From assembly GCA_027405735.1 (NCBI GenBank), contig JAPEHQ010000002.1, forward strand, positions 2,108,001-2,172,000: a DNA stretch of 64,000 nt, read 5' to 3'. Below the pieces are notes generated by a model, which ran no database searches, had not been told where the DNA came from, and was given only the letters and a program-made list of their open reading frames with translations. The translations under genes and the position numbers were made by a program. This stretch comes from Mucor racemosus (Eukaryota > Mucoromycota > Mucoromycetes > Mucorales > Mucoraceae). Shown in pieces: positions 47,833 to 60,070 of this stretch. How positions within the stretch are numbered: position 1 is the stretch's first letter; every line of letters begins with the position of its first letter.

Positions 47833-48589
47833 TTAATGAGCTGCAACCTCATTCACTTCCTCAACAACACCACGAATAACTGGCTTTGTTTCCTTTAAAT
47901 TCAAACGCATAGCTAAAGCATCTTCACCATCAGCGTAATACTTTTTCTCAATATCATGCACACTATCACAAATATCGATAAATATACATAATGGCCTAAT
48001 AAATATATTCCAAAACAACAACTTACTCGAACTTTAAGGTATCTCTATAAAGGCCAATGGCAGCACGATTGGTTTTACGTACGTGCAAGGAAACATAATG
48101 TGCACCAAAAACTGTAGCCATTTGAGCAGTAGCTTGGGTCATTAATTTTTGAGCAAGACCTAAACGTCTATAAGTACGCATAACAGATAAGGATGTAATA
48201 TGACCATGAGGAACGTCTGTAGGTTCCTCTTCCCTATTTATAATATATGTTTAGCTTTTGAATCTACAATTTTAAAAGTGTCAATTATATTACATTTTTG
48301 CCAATACATAACCAACAACCTTTCCATTCTCATCTTCTGCTACAAAAGATAATTGAGGCCAAGATAAAGCATGATAGAGATCTATTACGCATAACATCAG
48401 TAAATATGATAAATAAAAAGGTAGAGATTTGGGCCTTGTATTTACAGTATTTCATTTGATAATTTTCTGGAAGATCCAATAAATTACAATTTTGGATGTA
48501 AATCATATCTTCGACCTACTCTATTATTAGTTTTTTTTAAATTTGATAGGCTCAGCATCTGTACATACGGTGGCCTGTCTAACGTTCAT
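47833..48589 (-). CDS. naa10: N-terminal acetyltransferase A catalytic subunit (NAA10/ARD1)
   Basis: This GNAT-fold enzyme acetylates N-termini of nascent proteins on ribosomes with its partner NAA15. Spliced exons give [40 protein letters not shown] and [20 protein letters not shown]. These are followed by [20 protein letters not shown], which holds the acetyl-CoA motif RRLGLA, and [20 protein letters not shown]. All are hallmark NAA10 blocks. A short tail follows the core. Start at 48589; the first exon is only 21 nt. Upstream, 192 bp separate it from the divergent importin gene. Confidence 0.93.
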
Positions 48590-48781
48590 GTTGGCTATAT
48601 TTTATTGAGTGGAAATAAAGAGAGAAAGAGAACACTGTAGAAGGGATTGTCTCACAATCTTTTTCGACTAAAAGCCACTAGTAACTCAAGTTTCGTGTCG
48701 CTTTTAAATAACCGACTAACAGTTATCTTTTATTCTCTCGAGGCTGTTTATTGACAATATTTATAGAAACAGTTCTCTACC

Positions 48782-51700
48782 ATGTCAAGTCCAACTATTG
48801 ATCAAGTAGAAAGAGTAAGGTGTTGATAAACTAATACAGAAGCTTTTACTAATATGTTCATCAGCTTATAGAGGAATTATATAGTTCAAATGATGCTCTT
48901 GTCGCAAAACAAATTCAAGAACAATTACAGACACTTCAGAAACAGCCTTATGCCTGGGAAATTGCATCGCAATTATTGGCTTCTCAGGTAAACTATTGAA
49001 GTTTTTGAATAAATTAGCATATTAACATTTCAAATGCTACAGTCCAATCAATGCCAATTTTTTGGTGCACATACCTTTCAAGTAAAGATCACTCGTGATT
49101 GGTATAAAATATTAAAATATACATTGTTAGAGCAACATCTAAAGTAATTGAATGAAATAGGGAAACATTGCCAGAAGATAGAATAGACTGGCTAAAAAAT
49201 GAATTGCTCGGTTGGATTGTTCGACTTTGTGGAGGACCTGCTTTTGTTACAACAAAACTATGTATAGCAGTAAAGTTGCTTTAACCTTAACAACATCAAT
49301 ATTTGCAAATACTAACATTTTCCTTTTAGCTGATCGCTTTTGCATTTCATACAGTACCAAATCAATGGCCTCATTTTATACCAACCACAGTAGATGCATT
49401 ACAATTAGCATCACACACTTACGGAGTTCCTGCCGATATGATCAATTCCACTATATTAGAATTCTTTACACTTGTACCCGAAGAAGTGTCCAACTCAAAT
49501 ATTATGGGAGGTAGAAAATTACAGTTAATTGGAGAACTAAAAGATAACATTAAGCTTGTATTATCCACAATTTCATCATTTTTATTTAATGCAACAACAA
49601 CAGAAATTCAATTGAAATCACTTCGATGTTTACAAAGTTGGATTCAATATGGCTTCAATTTAGAAGAAGCATATCCCATTTTACAAAAAGTTATGTCTTT
49701 ATTAGGTGATACTGATTTATTTGAATCAGCTGTGGATGTATTATTAGAATCAATGCAACAATCAGCTTGGTCGAGATATCAAAACTATAGAAATGAGCTA
49801 TTAACTTGCTTTACAAGTGATGCTATGAAGGAAAAATTCGAATCATGTATAGCAGAGGAAGATGAAGAAACAGCGAGATTAATTGCGAAGTTATTAACAA
49901 CTTTTGGAGAAACATATACAGATTATATCGTTAGTCAGTTAGCAAGACCTGATATTTATTGGCTTATAACTATGGTTATCCGATTAACTGGTTTTGAGGG
50001 ATTCTTTCCAATCGATCAAGAAGTAACTGAAATCACTCTTAATTTTTGGTATATTATGCAAGAGACTTTATTTGACGAATGCATTTTACCTGTGCAACAA
50101 TCAGCACCTTTAGATCAGGATAATGAATCAGAGAAACTATGGAAATTCAACTGTGGACAAGCTGCATTGGCTATTTATCGAGAATTGGTAGAGATTTTGA
50201 CTAAAAATGCTTGCTATCCAGATGAACCAACTTGGGAATCATGGAATAAGGGTAAAAAATAATCAAAGACAAACTGGATTATGTAAATTAACAACTATGT
50301 AGATATCAAGGATAAATTCAAGATTTGGAGAAGAGATTTGGGTGATACAATGATCAATCCATATTACGTTTTAAGAGATGAGATGCTTGCTATTTTATTA
50401 GAACATATTGTATATATTTTAAATCAATGGACATCATTACCAAATGCACCTCAAGTAAGTCTTATTTTTACACATAACAATTTCTATACTCACACAGTAT
50501 ATTCAGAATTTGGAGGCGACATTCTTTTGTTTAAAGAGCATTTCTGAAGAAATCACAAATGATGAAAATGTTCATATTGCACGATTTTTTGGACCTGAAG
50601 TTCTGGGTAGATTACCCATTAATTGTGGTAATCGCCTTAAAAGTACTGTATTAATACTAATGGGTTCTCTAGCTGAATGGCTCAAAAACCATCCTCAGTA
50701 CCTTGGATCTGTAATGAATTATATCGTGCCTTGCCTTAGCGACCCTCAATTAGCACCGGCTGCTAGTTCAGCATTTGCGGATATTTGCGATACATGTAGA
50801 GAATCACTTGTAGACGAATTGGATGGATTAATGCATGTTTACGCAGCCATGACAAGTTCAAATATTAAATCCAATATCATGCAAAAAGTAGTAGAATCAG
50901 TTGCTGATGTTATTCAAGTTCTTTCCCCTGATAGATCAATGGGGCCTTTGATGGTAAATTTGTATATTCATATTGTAATTTTGTCGTTATTGATCTTTCG
51001 GTACAGTCTTTAACAGGTGATATTCTTCAAGGCATATCAAAGGCATTAGCAAACATTGAAAAAGATCCTCAAGGCTCACATGATGCCGCATTGGTTCAAT
51101 TGCAATACTTATCAGCATGTTGCCGTGGAATCCAATCACCTAATGACGATTATCAATCGCTCAATGAACGTAATTCGGTATACGATGCATTTGCAAGTGG
51201 ACAATTATTGGCTCTATATGCTCATATAGATGGATTCAATCAAGTGACCTACGCCATCAGAGAATCTTCATCGCAAATTGCTAGGGTTTGGGGTGCAGAT
51301 GAACAAATAGCAAAGGCACTATCGACCTTTCTAGAACAGGGCATGCGGTCTACTAGTCCATTGTTAAGCTTGAACTTTATGGACCTTGTTGCCCTTGTAG
51401 AATCTAGTTATAGTGCAGCACCATTTTCCTGTTGGTTGGATACAGCATCATTTATGATGACAGTATATGGTGGTCATCAAATGCATTTTGAAAGATTAAG
51501 AGACTTGTTGGGTGTGATCACTACCAAAACATTAGAGTTTATACATGGAACTGAAGGTAAAAGAATAATTATAATAAATATTGTTATGTAATCATTGCTA
51601 AATGTACTATTTTTATAGCTATGGAACACTATCCTGATATTGTAGATAGCTATTTTGGATTATTATCAAGGGTAGGGTAATAAATAGTTGTATATTTCAT

Positions 51701-52491
51701 GTTTATATTACTAATTAGTTGTTTAGGCTATCACACGCTGTCCTTTAGCCTTCTATCATTTACCGCCTACTATGATAAATACCATATTTTTATTTGTTAT
51801 TGCAGGCATGGGATTACAAGAGAAATTAGCATTAAGAGCGGCTCTGAACTTTATGGTAAATTGTTTAAACACAAATGTAGCTTGCCAGTGAAACTAAATC
51901 AAATTTTGTAGGCTGATTTTATCAGTCAAGATTTGCAAGAAAACTCAGAAATAGCTAAAATTGTGGATACAATCATCATGAATATGGGAATTCAGATTAT
52001 GGAGCAGCTATTATTGGTAAATAGCATGTTCTTTTTTTATTTATTTCGAGCGCTCATATATCATAATTAGGGAATTGGTGGCCGTGTGCCTAGGTCTTTT
52101 TCGGGTCCGCTAGTAGATGTTTTGTTCAAAATCACTGGAAAATACATGCAACCAAGTCGACAATGGTTACAAACATTATTATCGAGGGTAAAAAGCTCTT
52201 TAATGAAACAAATTGTATAATTTATATTAATTTATTTTCTTGTAATAGGGTGGGTTTCCATCAGCGTTGGTAAATACAAATGATAAGGAGACATTTCTTA
52301 AAGGAGTATTGGGGCAAGTTTTTTTTTTTTTCTTACGGATTTTCTTGTGTAATATTAACATTTATTTATTTTACTCTTTCTTTTTTTTTCGATATTACAG
52401 TACAAGATCATTAAAAAGATTTAAAGAAAACACAAATGCATTCTCTATAAAATGCAGAGGATTAGGAAACACATCATTTGGAAACGTTTGA
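48782..52491 (+). CDS. Importin-13/Kap122-like karyopherin beta
   Basis: This HEAT-repeat nuclear transport receptor is assembled from 14 exons, the first only 33 nt. The protein begins MSSPTIDQVERLIEELYSSN. The N-terminal region has FFGAHTFQVKITRDWETLPE and LLGWIVRLCGGPAFVTTKLC, the Ran-binding importin N-domain. HEAT-like repeats fill the middle (LKSLRCLQSWIQYGFNLEEA and others). The end, FKENTNAFSIKCRGLGNTSF, matches the C-terminus of the importin-13/transportin-3 group. Importin-13 fits better than transportin-3, but a tree is needed. The last intron uses a GC donor at 52314 (GCAAGT); only that choice keeps the conserved C-terminal frame. Confidence 0.85.
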
Positions 52492-52664
52492 ATGCATGTA
52501 ATAAAAGTATAAATAATCATTAAAAAATAAACATTACACTAACCTTGTGTTAGTGCAACATATTATAATATTGAGAATCAAATTAAAATAAGAAATTTAT
52601 CACTACTTTTTCTTCTTTTCTTTCTTTCTTTCCTTCCTTCCCTCTTTCTCCTTATTTCTTAAAA

Positions 52665-54709
52665 ATGATGGAAGGAATAAGAGGTCCAAAATCACCTTTA
52701 ACTTCAAATCATGTTGTAGAATCACATAATCCAATACAATTAGCTGCTATATCCAACTATAAATTAGCTCAACTTACATTTGCACCCCCAGATCTTCATT
52801 CGTTGAGAAAAACTGCAGTAATTAAGAATATGATTCAAGATGTATATACATCCACTCCACCAGAATGGCTACAACAAATGACTAGATGGCAGTATTTTAC
52901 ACCAGAGTAAGTAGTAATTAGATTTCATTAATCAATCAGGTACCAATTTAGCCCTAACTCTATTTTGTTTATAAACAAAATAGATCACTGGAAGAAATGA
53001 CACAAGAAGGACTCGAAGAAATATTTCAACAATATGCTCAAACTATAGAAGCATTTAGACCTGTCAAGTCAACTGTATCATATCAATATGATGATGAATT
53101 ATTTGATGACGAGGATGATGGTCAAGGTGATGATCTTTGGGTTGCTGATGATGAGCAAGATTTACCTCTTCCACCAACAATATTACCATCGCAATTGCTT
53201 GAGCAACAACTACAATTACAAGAACAAGAGCAGGAATCTTGCAAATCTAAAACTAACTCTGTAGATTCATCTACGTCAACTATATTTTCACAACCAAATG
53301 CAACAATTTCAAATGAGTCAATCAATGAATTTCCAGCTCGTGCACCTTCACCACTTTCAGAAAAACCTTTGCCAGCAAATCCTGTTGTTTTAAATGATGA
53401 TATAGCGAAACAAGCAAGAAGAAAGAGTGGATTCGGAGGAAACAAAAATAGGTTAAGTTGGACAAGTGATACCGGTATCACCTCCAGTGTTGTTTCTCAA
53501 AATTTAGCAAATGAAATTATGAGTTTATTTGATATGGATTTCGCAATTGACATTAAAGTTGATACTGCACCAAAATTACCTGAATTGCCTTTTAAACCTA
53601 GACGTCGATCACAACAACGTCAATCACAAGATATGTTGACAAGTTTAATACCTGCTTTCGAGAAAATTGCGTTTGAAAATTCTGTATATGCTTCTAATGC
53701 AGCGAACAAAGTGAAACCAAACCTCGTTATTCGATCTGTACCTCAACGGTCTTCTTCATTACGACATAGACAAGAACTACAATTAGATATCAAATCTCCC
53801 ATTTCTCCTCCAGCTACACCTGCTGAATCTCCAACTATTGAAAAAACTTTATCGAAAAAAAAATCATTGCTTCGATTAGCTTCTTTAATGACAGGAAAAA
53901 AGACATCTCATAAAGATCTTCCAACTAGTCCTGAACCTTCTCCTATTACCACAAATGGGGCATACTATCATGAGTCTCCCACGGTTTTATTATCAAGTGG
54001 TACAGGAGCAGCAGCAACAACAACAACAGCAACAACAACAGCAGCAGCAGTTGTCAATACCCCAAGAAAAACAAGCACATCTACTGTTGATTCTACCGTG
54101 AGTTCTTCTTCTTCCTCTTGGTCATTTGTATCTGAGAATGGTGAATTTAAAAGAACAAATCGACCTCAAAAACCTTTACCTGAGCCACCAAGTTCACCTA
54201 ATTTAAGTCCATCTAATGGTAGTAGTCGATCAAAACGTTCTGCTAAAAAGAAAAGGAAATCAATCATGGAAAAGACCATGTCAAAACGTAAAAGTAATAA
54301 CGGTCTTCAATCAATGTATGATTCTCCAAATGGCACTACCACTGATCCAAATCTGCATTCTGAAAAGGGACTTGGTCGATCTAAATCTGCATTTATCAAA
54401 ATTGGTAATGGTCTGAAAACAAAGAAACAATTAAAGCAAATTAGAAGAACATCATCCGCCAAGAACTTTTCAGAGACCATACCACAACATCAAATGGAGC
54501 AACAGCAACAGCAACAACAACAACAACAACAACAGCATGGTATTAATACAAATTTCCATTATCATACAACTTCTGAAATCAATAATATATATACAGGCGT
54601 ATCAGAAGAAACTATTGTACCTATTAATACTTCACAACAAAGTTTCGTGAAAAGAATGGCTTCATTTAATTGGCGTATGAAGCCTAAAAACAAGCCTGTC
54701 GAAGTTTAA
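52665..54709 (+). CDS. Unrecognised fungal protein, Ser-rich and largely disordered
   Basis: Two exons (52665-52906 and 52984-54709) give about 655 residues. The first ~110 residues look folded (PPDLHSLRKTAVIKNMIQDV, PPEWLQQMTRWQYF) and probably form the conserved part. Then come an acidic patch (DDELFDDEDDGQGDD), a Gln run, many Ser/Thr/Pro-rich segments with basic clusters (KRSAKKKRKS), a Thr/Ala run and a CAA-type polyglutamine near 54500-54535. It ends in a basic stretch, FVKRMASFNWRMKPKNKP. There is no catalytic motif or membrane segment. It could be a cytoskeletal or signalling scaffold; no function should be assigned. Confidence 0.75.
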
Positions 54710-54982
54710 CTATCATTACATTTCCATCATTACAACATATAGATACCCTCTTTTTTTCCCGTCTTCCACCTTCTCCTAGTTACCCATAAACCTATTATAA
54801 CAATTAGAACCCTTTTTTAAACATAAGATATAAAAATATAATAGTTTTAAATTTATGCTATTGAATGGCTGAGTAGATGGTGCAACACTATGCATAATGC
54901 TCGGGTTACACCAACAAACTAGTTTAATGGAATCAATAACATAAACAAACGCTCTTCTCCCTTCTTTTTCGTTTTATACACT

Positions 54983-56917
54983 ATGAAAGCTAAATTTCCA
55001 CCTGAATTTATACAACAAGTTGCTACATACTTGACATTGCAAGATTGTTCTAATTCTTTGTATGTTTGTAAATTATGGTTTCATATATTTCAAAGGTCAA
55101 TTTACAGAAAAGTCTACATCTATTCTGACAATCAACTACAAAAGCTGCTGGAATCCCTAACTCAATCCTTTGAATTATATCAAAACTCGTACCATAATGG
55201 CTTAATGATTAGAGAAATTCACTTGATAAAAGAGAAAAATACACTGCTTGATCCCAGGAATCAAGAGCCAAAACGACACGTTCATTTGTCTCAAAAAACC
55301 TTTGATCTATTAGCAAAACTTTGCCCAGAATTGGAGATATTGAACTTTGATATTTCACAGTGGCAACACATTAAATTGAATTCATCTGCAAGTTCATGGA
55401 AACATATGCGACAATGTGCCCCCATCAGCTACATGAACTTCAACGACCAATTTTTAACTACTTTTAATGGCTCAAAACTATCACACTTACATCTAAGTCA
55501 TCAACCAGAAAAATTAGACGAGTTGGTTGGCAACTTGAAATACGTATCAAGCCTAGAAAGTTTGACACTCGAGATGAATTATAATGAAAATGATGCAGTT
55601 TCTTTACCATTCACCAAATGTTTGCAGCAAATGCATGCATTATTACCTCGTTTAAATAGTTTTAACTTTATACGTACAAAAACACCACATCAAGAATCAT
55701 CTGCCTCTTCACAAGATCCTCATTTCTTATCTGCTTTTAAGCAACCATGTAATAACCTACAAGCACTTTCACTGCACGGTCATGTAGATTCTTATAAATG
55801 GTTTGATTTCATAAGCTCAAACTATCCCAACTTACAGTCGTTATCATTAACTCAACTAACAACAAGTCGATTCGGTACAAAATGGATGTGGCAAAACGCC
55901 CTTGTTCATATGATCCAATCACTACCATCGCTCAAATCACTTACATTAGGGGGAAAAAATGTACCGCAGCTATTTTCAAAAGGCTTTGCTGTAGAACTAC
56001 AAAAACCTACGTGTTCGATCGACAGCTTATATGTTGATTTTCAGACTTATCAAGCTATTGAATCTTGTCAATTTCTGTTACTTGTACAATCTTACGGTCT
56101 ACGTCAATTAAGATTTTTGCGTTTAAGAGTTTGGGAGCAGATTCCAGGTTGGTCAGGGGTAACATCTAATCTATTTCACTGCAAACAACTACAAACTTTG
56201 GAGTTATCATTATCAAAAGGTTTAATGGATCAGTTCCCGTTCACTCCATTCTTAATTGATCATCTGTTGGGACACTTACCTCAACTCGAAAGCTTAACGT
56301 TAGTAGGCGCCAACGTGCAGGTCACTTACAACAACTTTGTCGATTTGGATAAAGGGTCGTTTAAATTACAAGAATTGGAGCTTCGTCAATCAAAGATTGA
56401 AAATCATGAAACTGTGCTTATGTATCTTTCATCTTGCTGCCCTCATTTAGATACTCTATTGCTTGAAAAATGTGAAATCGAAAAAAAGAGACAACAGCAA
56501 ATGATTTTGCCATCATCTACGTTGAACACATGTTGCATCCCTATGCCAAACAGCACAATGAGCAAAGTAAAACTTAGCTCTTTTTTGATTTATTCAGGAA
56601 CAATACTAAGAAACGACTATATTGGTATAGAGCTACTATGTGAAAATCAAGATCAACCCAAAATTGTATGGTGTGGTACAAACAAATCGAAGGGAATGCA
56701 GATTTATCCTGTGTACAGCATTTGCGAAGATCAAGATAAAATTGCCGAATTGACAGATCTTTATCAAACTTATGGCTCCACATCTTCATCTTTGTTGACA
56801 CCAATGCCTGGAAACTTTACCCCCACATTTGGAGTTATTACCATTCAATGTAAAACATTGCTATCTGGAATAGCATTGGACAATTTAAAAATACCACTGA
56901 AGCATTTTATCATTTAG
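54983..56917 (+). CDS. F-box protein with leucine-rich repeats
   Basis: This single exon encodes 644 residues. The N-terminus has an F-box (FPPEFIQQVATYLTLQDCSN, then SLYVCKLWFHIFQRSIYRKV), which would bind Skp1 in an SCF ubiquitin ligase. The rest is a series of degenerate leucine-rich repeats (LQALSLHGH, LQSLSLTQL, LKSLTLGGK, LQTLELSLS, LESLTLVGA, LQELELRQS). Such proteins are numerous in Mucorales and their targets are mostly unknown. The lack of introns sets it apart from its neighbours. The nearest family name is FBXL-like. Confidence 0.82.
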   Translation: MKAKFPPEFIQQVATYLTLQDCSNSLYVCKLWFHIFQRSIYRKVYIYSDNQLQKLLESLTQSFELYQNSYHNGLMIREIHLIKEKNTLLDPRNQEPKRHVHLSQKTFDLLAKLCPELEILNFDISQWQHIKLNSSASSWKHMRQCAPISYMNFNDQFLTTFNGSKLSHLHLSHQPEKLDELVGNLKYVSSLESLTLEMNYNENDAVSLPFTKCLQQMHALLPRLNSFNFIRTKTPHQESSASSQDPHFLSAFKQPCNNLQALSLHGHVDSYKWFDFISSNYPNLQSLSLTQLTTSRFGTKWMWQNALVHMIQSLPSLKSLTLGGKNVPQLFSKGFAVELQKPTCSIDSLYVDFQTYQAIESCQFLLLVQSYGLRQLRFLRLRVWEQIPGWSGVTSNLFHCKQLQTLELSLSKGLMDQFPFTPFLIDHLLGHLPQLESLTLVGANVQVTYNNFVDLDKGSFKLQELELRQSKIENHETVLMYLSSCCPHLDTLLLEKCEIEKKRQQQMILPSSTLNTCCIPMPNSTMSKVKLSSFLIYSGTILRNDYIGIELLCENQDQPKIVWCGTNKSKGMQIYPVYSICEDQDKIAELTDLYQTYGSTSSSLLTPMPGNFTPTFGVITIQCKTLLSGIALDNLKIPLKHFII

Positions 56918-57769
56918 TTTAATAAACATTATTACATGATATAGTTTAGGATTTTGTATTTGCCTTGGTTTTAGCAAATTGTGCATACGTTTTCTTTGAA
57001 TTTGAAATTTAAACTGCATAAATTCATTTACCTTTTAATGAGATTTTACAGAATATAATATATAAAAGTAATGCTACTGAAAGCAGCTTTAAATGCTTCT
57101 ACTATTTACGATTTTAGTTTGCATATTGCCTTCGTTACATCACGTAACGTTGAAAAATTCAAAAATTCCTGCATCTGGATCAATGATATCTCTAATAAAT
57201 AATTATATAGATCTTTGACACTATTATGCACTAGTTAGAGATACAATTTACATGATAAAATTTGCATTATTTAAAAGTGGTTTGTAGCTTTTTGACAGCC
57301 TTGGTATGTAGAGATGTAAAAGTTACTAAATGATAGGTCACTTTAATCAATTAATCAGAAATAATTGAGCCTTTTACTGTATCATATTCTTTGATATTAC
57401 GATATGCTCCCGATGTTAAGCTTTTGTTTCCACTATTTCGCTTCATTGTAATTGCATTTTTGACGGGATAAAAAAACTGCCAACAAACCATTTTCAACAC
57501 CTGTGAAGCCAAAAAAAAAGTGCTCGTTTGATTTCTACAATTTGACCAGTAAATCAATAGGATACTAAAATTATAGATATAGATACTACTGCTATGGTTT
57601 CAGATTGTTTTTAAATGGTTTCGAATGTTTTTGCCCAATATTAAATTGAATCATGTAAAATCTTTAAAGAACATGTAAATTTATTCCATAATCCATTGAT
57701 ATCTCTCGGAAAATAGAAATATTAATACCAGATATTGACCAAGTTTGACCAAGTTCGACCTACAATTAA
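56918..57769. other. Intergenic; possible extension of repeat copy D
   Basis: No gene is supported. The stretch 57520-57700 resembles 10440-10600, so the repeat family may extend further to the left than I have marked. A 42-codon frame starting MLLLFTILVCILPSLHH near 57090 looks like a signal peptide but has no other support. Confidence 0.4.
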
Positions 57770-57988
57770 TTATTAAAAATTGAGCACCTATATTGAGACT
57801 TAATTTTTTGTATTCAACAGATAGGTCTAACTCTAAGCTACTCTGTAATTTTTGTTTCGACAAAAAATATTGATTTTTCGTCGAGATAATCAAAATAATA
57901 GTTCTTATCACAGCTTAAACCCTATAGTAACGGGGCTCCAAAATCAATTCGAAAAAAATCATCGAAATGATTCAAAAAAAACAAAATT
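57770..57988. repeat. Dispersed repeat family A-D, copy D, left part
   Basis: This part matches copies A and C from the gagacttaattttttgtattc region to the A-rich site gattcaaaaaaaacaaaatt, where the LINE fragment begins. Confidence 0.75.
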
Positions 57989-58892
57989 CCTTCCTTTGTG
58001 CCGTCAAGCTTCGGTTGCTGACCCCAATATATCGTTTACTCCTTTTGTACAGTGCTTGTCTATCAATGATACTCAATCTGTTGCTACTACTACGGTCTCG
58101 GCCAAGCTTTTCAGATCAGTCTTTCAGGCCTCACAAATCGCTCCTGAATCTCTTCGTAAGATAACATCGGCAAGGTGGAAATACTTTTGGTCTTTGTCCT
58201 TCACCGTTGTTCAACGAAATGTTATATATCGCTTGATCAATGGCTGCATTCCCAATCGTGGTTACCTTCATTTTATTATGCCTAGTGTTTTTGACTCTCC
58301 TCTTTGTCCCGTCTGCAATATAGCTACTGATTCCTCTTCCCATCTCCTCTTCCATTGCCCTACTAAGGAAAAGATATGGCAAGGAGTCATCTTCGAGTTT
58401 CTGTGGCCTACCACTTCTATATCTGATATCAAAACAGCCTTTCTTACCCTTGATTTCTCATACCTCTGGTACTGCCAAATTAAGGGCATAGATTCATATA
58501 AGGTTCTCATCATCTCTCTGTCCCAAGTATGGCTCGCTCATATGCGGTTCATTTTTAATCAGGTTCCGGTCTCACCTAAAGCGATCTTGGCTAGCATTCG
58601 ACTCTCCATTCATCAAATGATTGACGAGGATCAATGCCATAACATCCTGTAAAACCCTTACCTGGTTCTTCTTGCCATTTGTGCTTCTATTTCGATTTTT
58701 CCTTCTTTTTCGTAGTTTGCTAGTTAATTTTTCTTTTCTTTATTACCTTTTCCTTTCTAAACATTATTGCCTTCTATATACTAAATAATAATGAAAATCT
58801 TCATTGCGCCCGCCTCTTCAATTAGAACTCCTACTCAAATTGTACACGGAGCAATTAATAAAACAATTTAAAAAAAAAAAAAAAAAAAAAAA
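57989..58892 (+). mobile_element. 5'-truncated LINE, same family as 29841-35560
   Basis: Only the last part of ORF2 and the 3' UTR are present. The frame reads LCRQASVADPNISFTPFVQC to a TAA at 58650, covering the end of ORF2 including CPVC...SSHLLFHC, and it lacks the TGA of the full-length copy. The 3' UTR ends gagcaattaataaaacaattt with a poly(A) of about 23. The string aaaaaaaacaaaatt occurs at both sides, the expected target-site duplication. 5' truncation is normal for LINE retrotransposition. Confidence 0.9.
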
Positions 58893-59860
58893 CAAAATTG
58901 TTTAAATGTTCATGAACTGCAAAGTAAGTAGACTTAGCGTATTAAATGGTTTTTGTACAGTTTTAAATTCTGCATTTATCTATATAAAATTTAAAAAAAT
59001 GTTTCACGTAAAATTTTGCGTAAAATGCAATTGAAATTTTGAAGGTTTTTTGAAGATACAAATCACTTTTTATAAGTATATTTAAAGTGTAACTAATGGA
59101 GATAATGTGTAAAAACATTATCTATCGATCGAGCTATTGCTGAGACTTTTAGCTGCATTTTCCGTAGAGAAACTGAGATTTTTCTCCAAAATTTTTCAGA
59201 TTCAGAATTTAGGATGAGGGTATACAAGGGAAAAATGGACGCCAGAAATGGAGGTACCTTTTTGTACATATTTTTGAGGATATCTCCACGAAAAATCAAT
59301 ATTTTGAAAAGCTCTAAATTGGGTCTGAGAGAACTCAATGAGCTGGATGACATGAATGCAAAAAAAATGTTGCTCAATTTAACCAATATTTTGAAACTTA
59401 CTATATAAATGGCAAAAAAAATGAAAAAAAAATAAAAGTGCTCAGAATTTTTTCATATTAAAATATGTTATAGAGCGCTTTAAAAAAAGTAAATTTTATT
59501 ATTAGAAGGTGGTAGTATAGCTTAATTTTTTCTGGAGATGTGAAGCCTTAAAGTTTTCAATACATTAGCAGTAAAATACGCGTAAAAAATCTGAAACCTT
59601 AACATTGAAAAATTAATACCAACTGCAAAAAGTAGGATATTTTCGGATACTTGTTTTTGGATTAAAGCTGAACATCTCAGGTACATTGGCATATAATTTT
59701 TTCGTGGTGTTATTTAGTGAAAAAAAAAGTAGAGCAGGGATGAAAAATGAGACCCAGTTTTCAAGGAAAAAGCAGTGAATTTTACGCGTTTTTGAGTCTT
59801 TCGTGAGATATAAAATAAATTTAGGGATAGGTAGCATAATGCGACCAATTCATGTCTGTT
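58893..59860. repeat. Dispersed repeat family A-D, copy D, right part
   Basis: The repeat resumes directly after the LINE tail (caaaattgtttaaatgttc, then catgaactgcaaagtaag) and runs to gggataggtagcataatg. Frames on both strands match those of the other copies: plus MRVYKGKMDARNGG, minus FPLYTLILNSESE and MLPIPKFILYLTKD. Confidence 0.75.
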
Positions 59861-60070
59861 TAGTAATGTCTAAAGTATATCTTAAAAACGCTTATTATGA
59901 GGTTAGTTATAGAAAAAGTGGAGCGCTGTGATTTTGAAAATTGAGATTTTTGGAATTAACTGTCTGAAAAATTGAATTATTTTATTTGTGGACAAATATG
60001 TTTTCATTTAGGATGCAATCATAAATATACAGCATGTAATTTAATTTTATTCAACCAAAAATCCCATATA

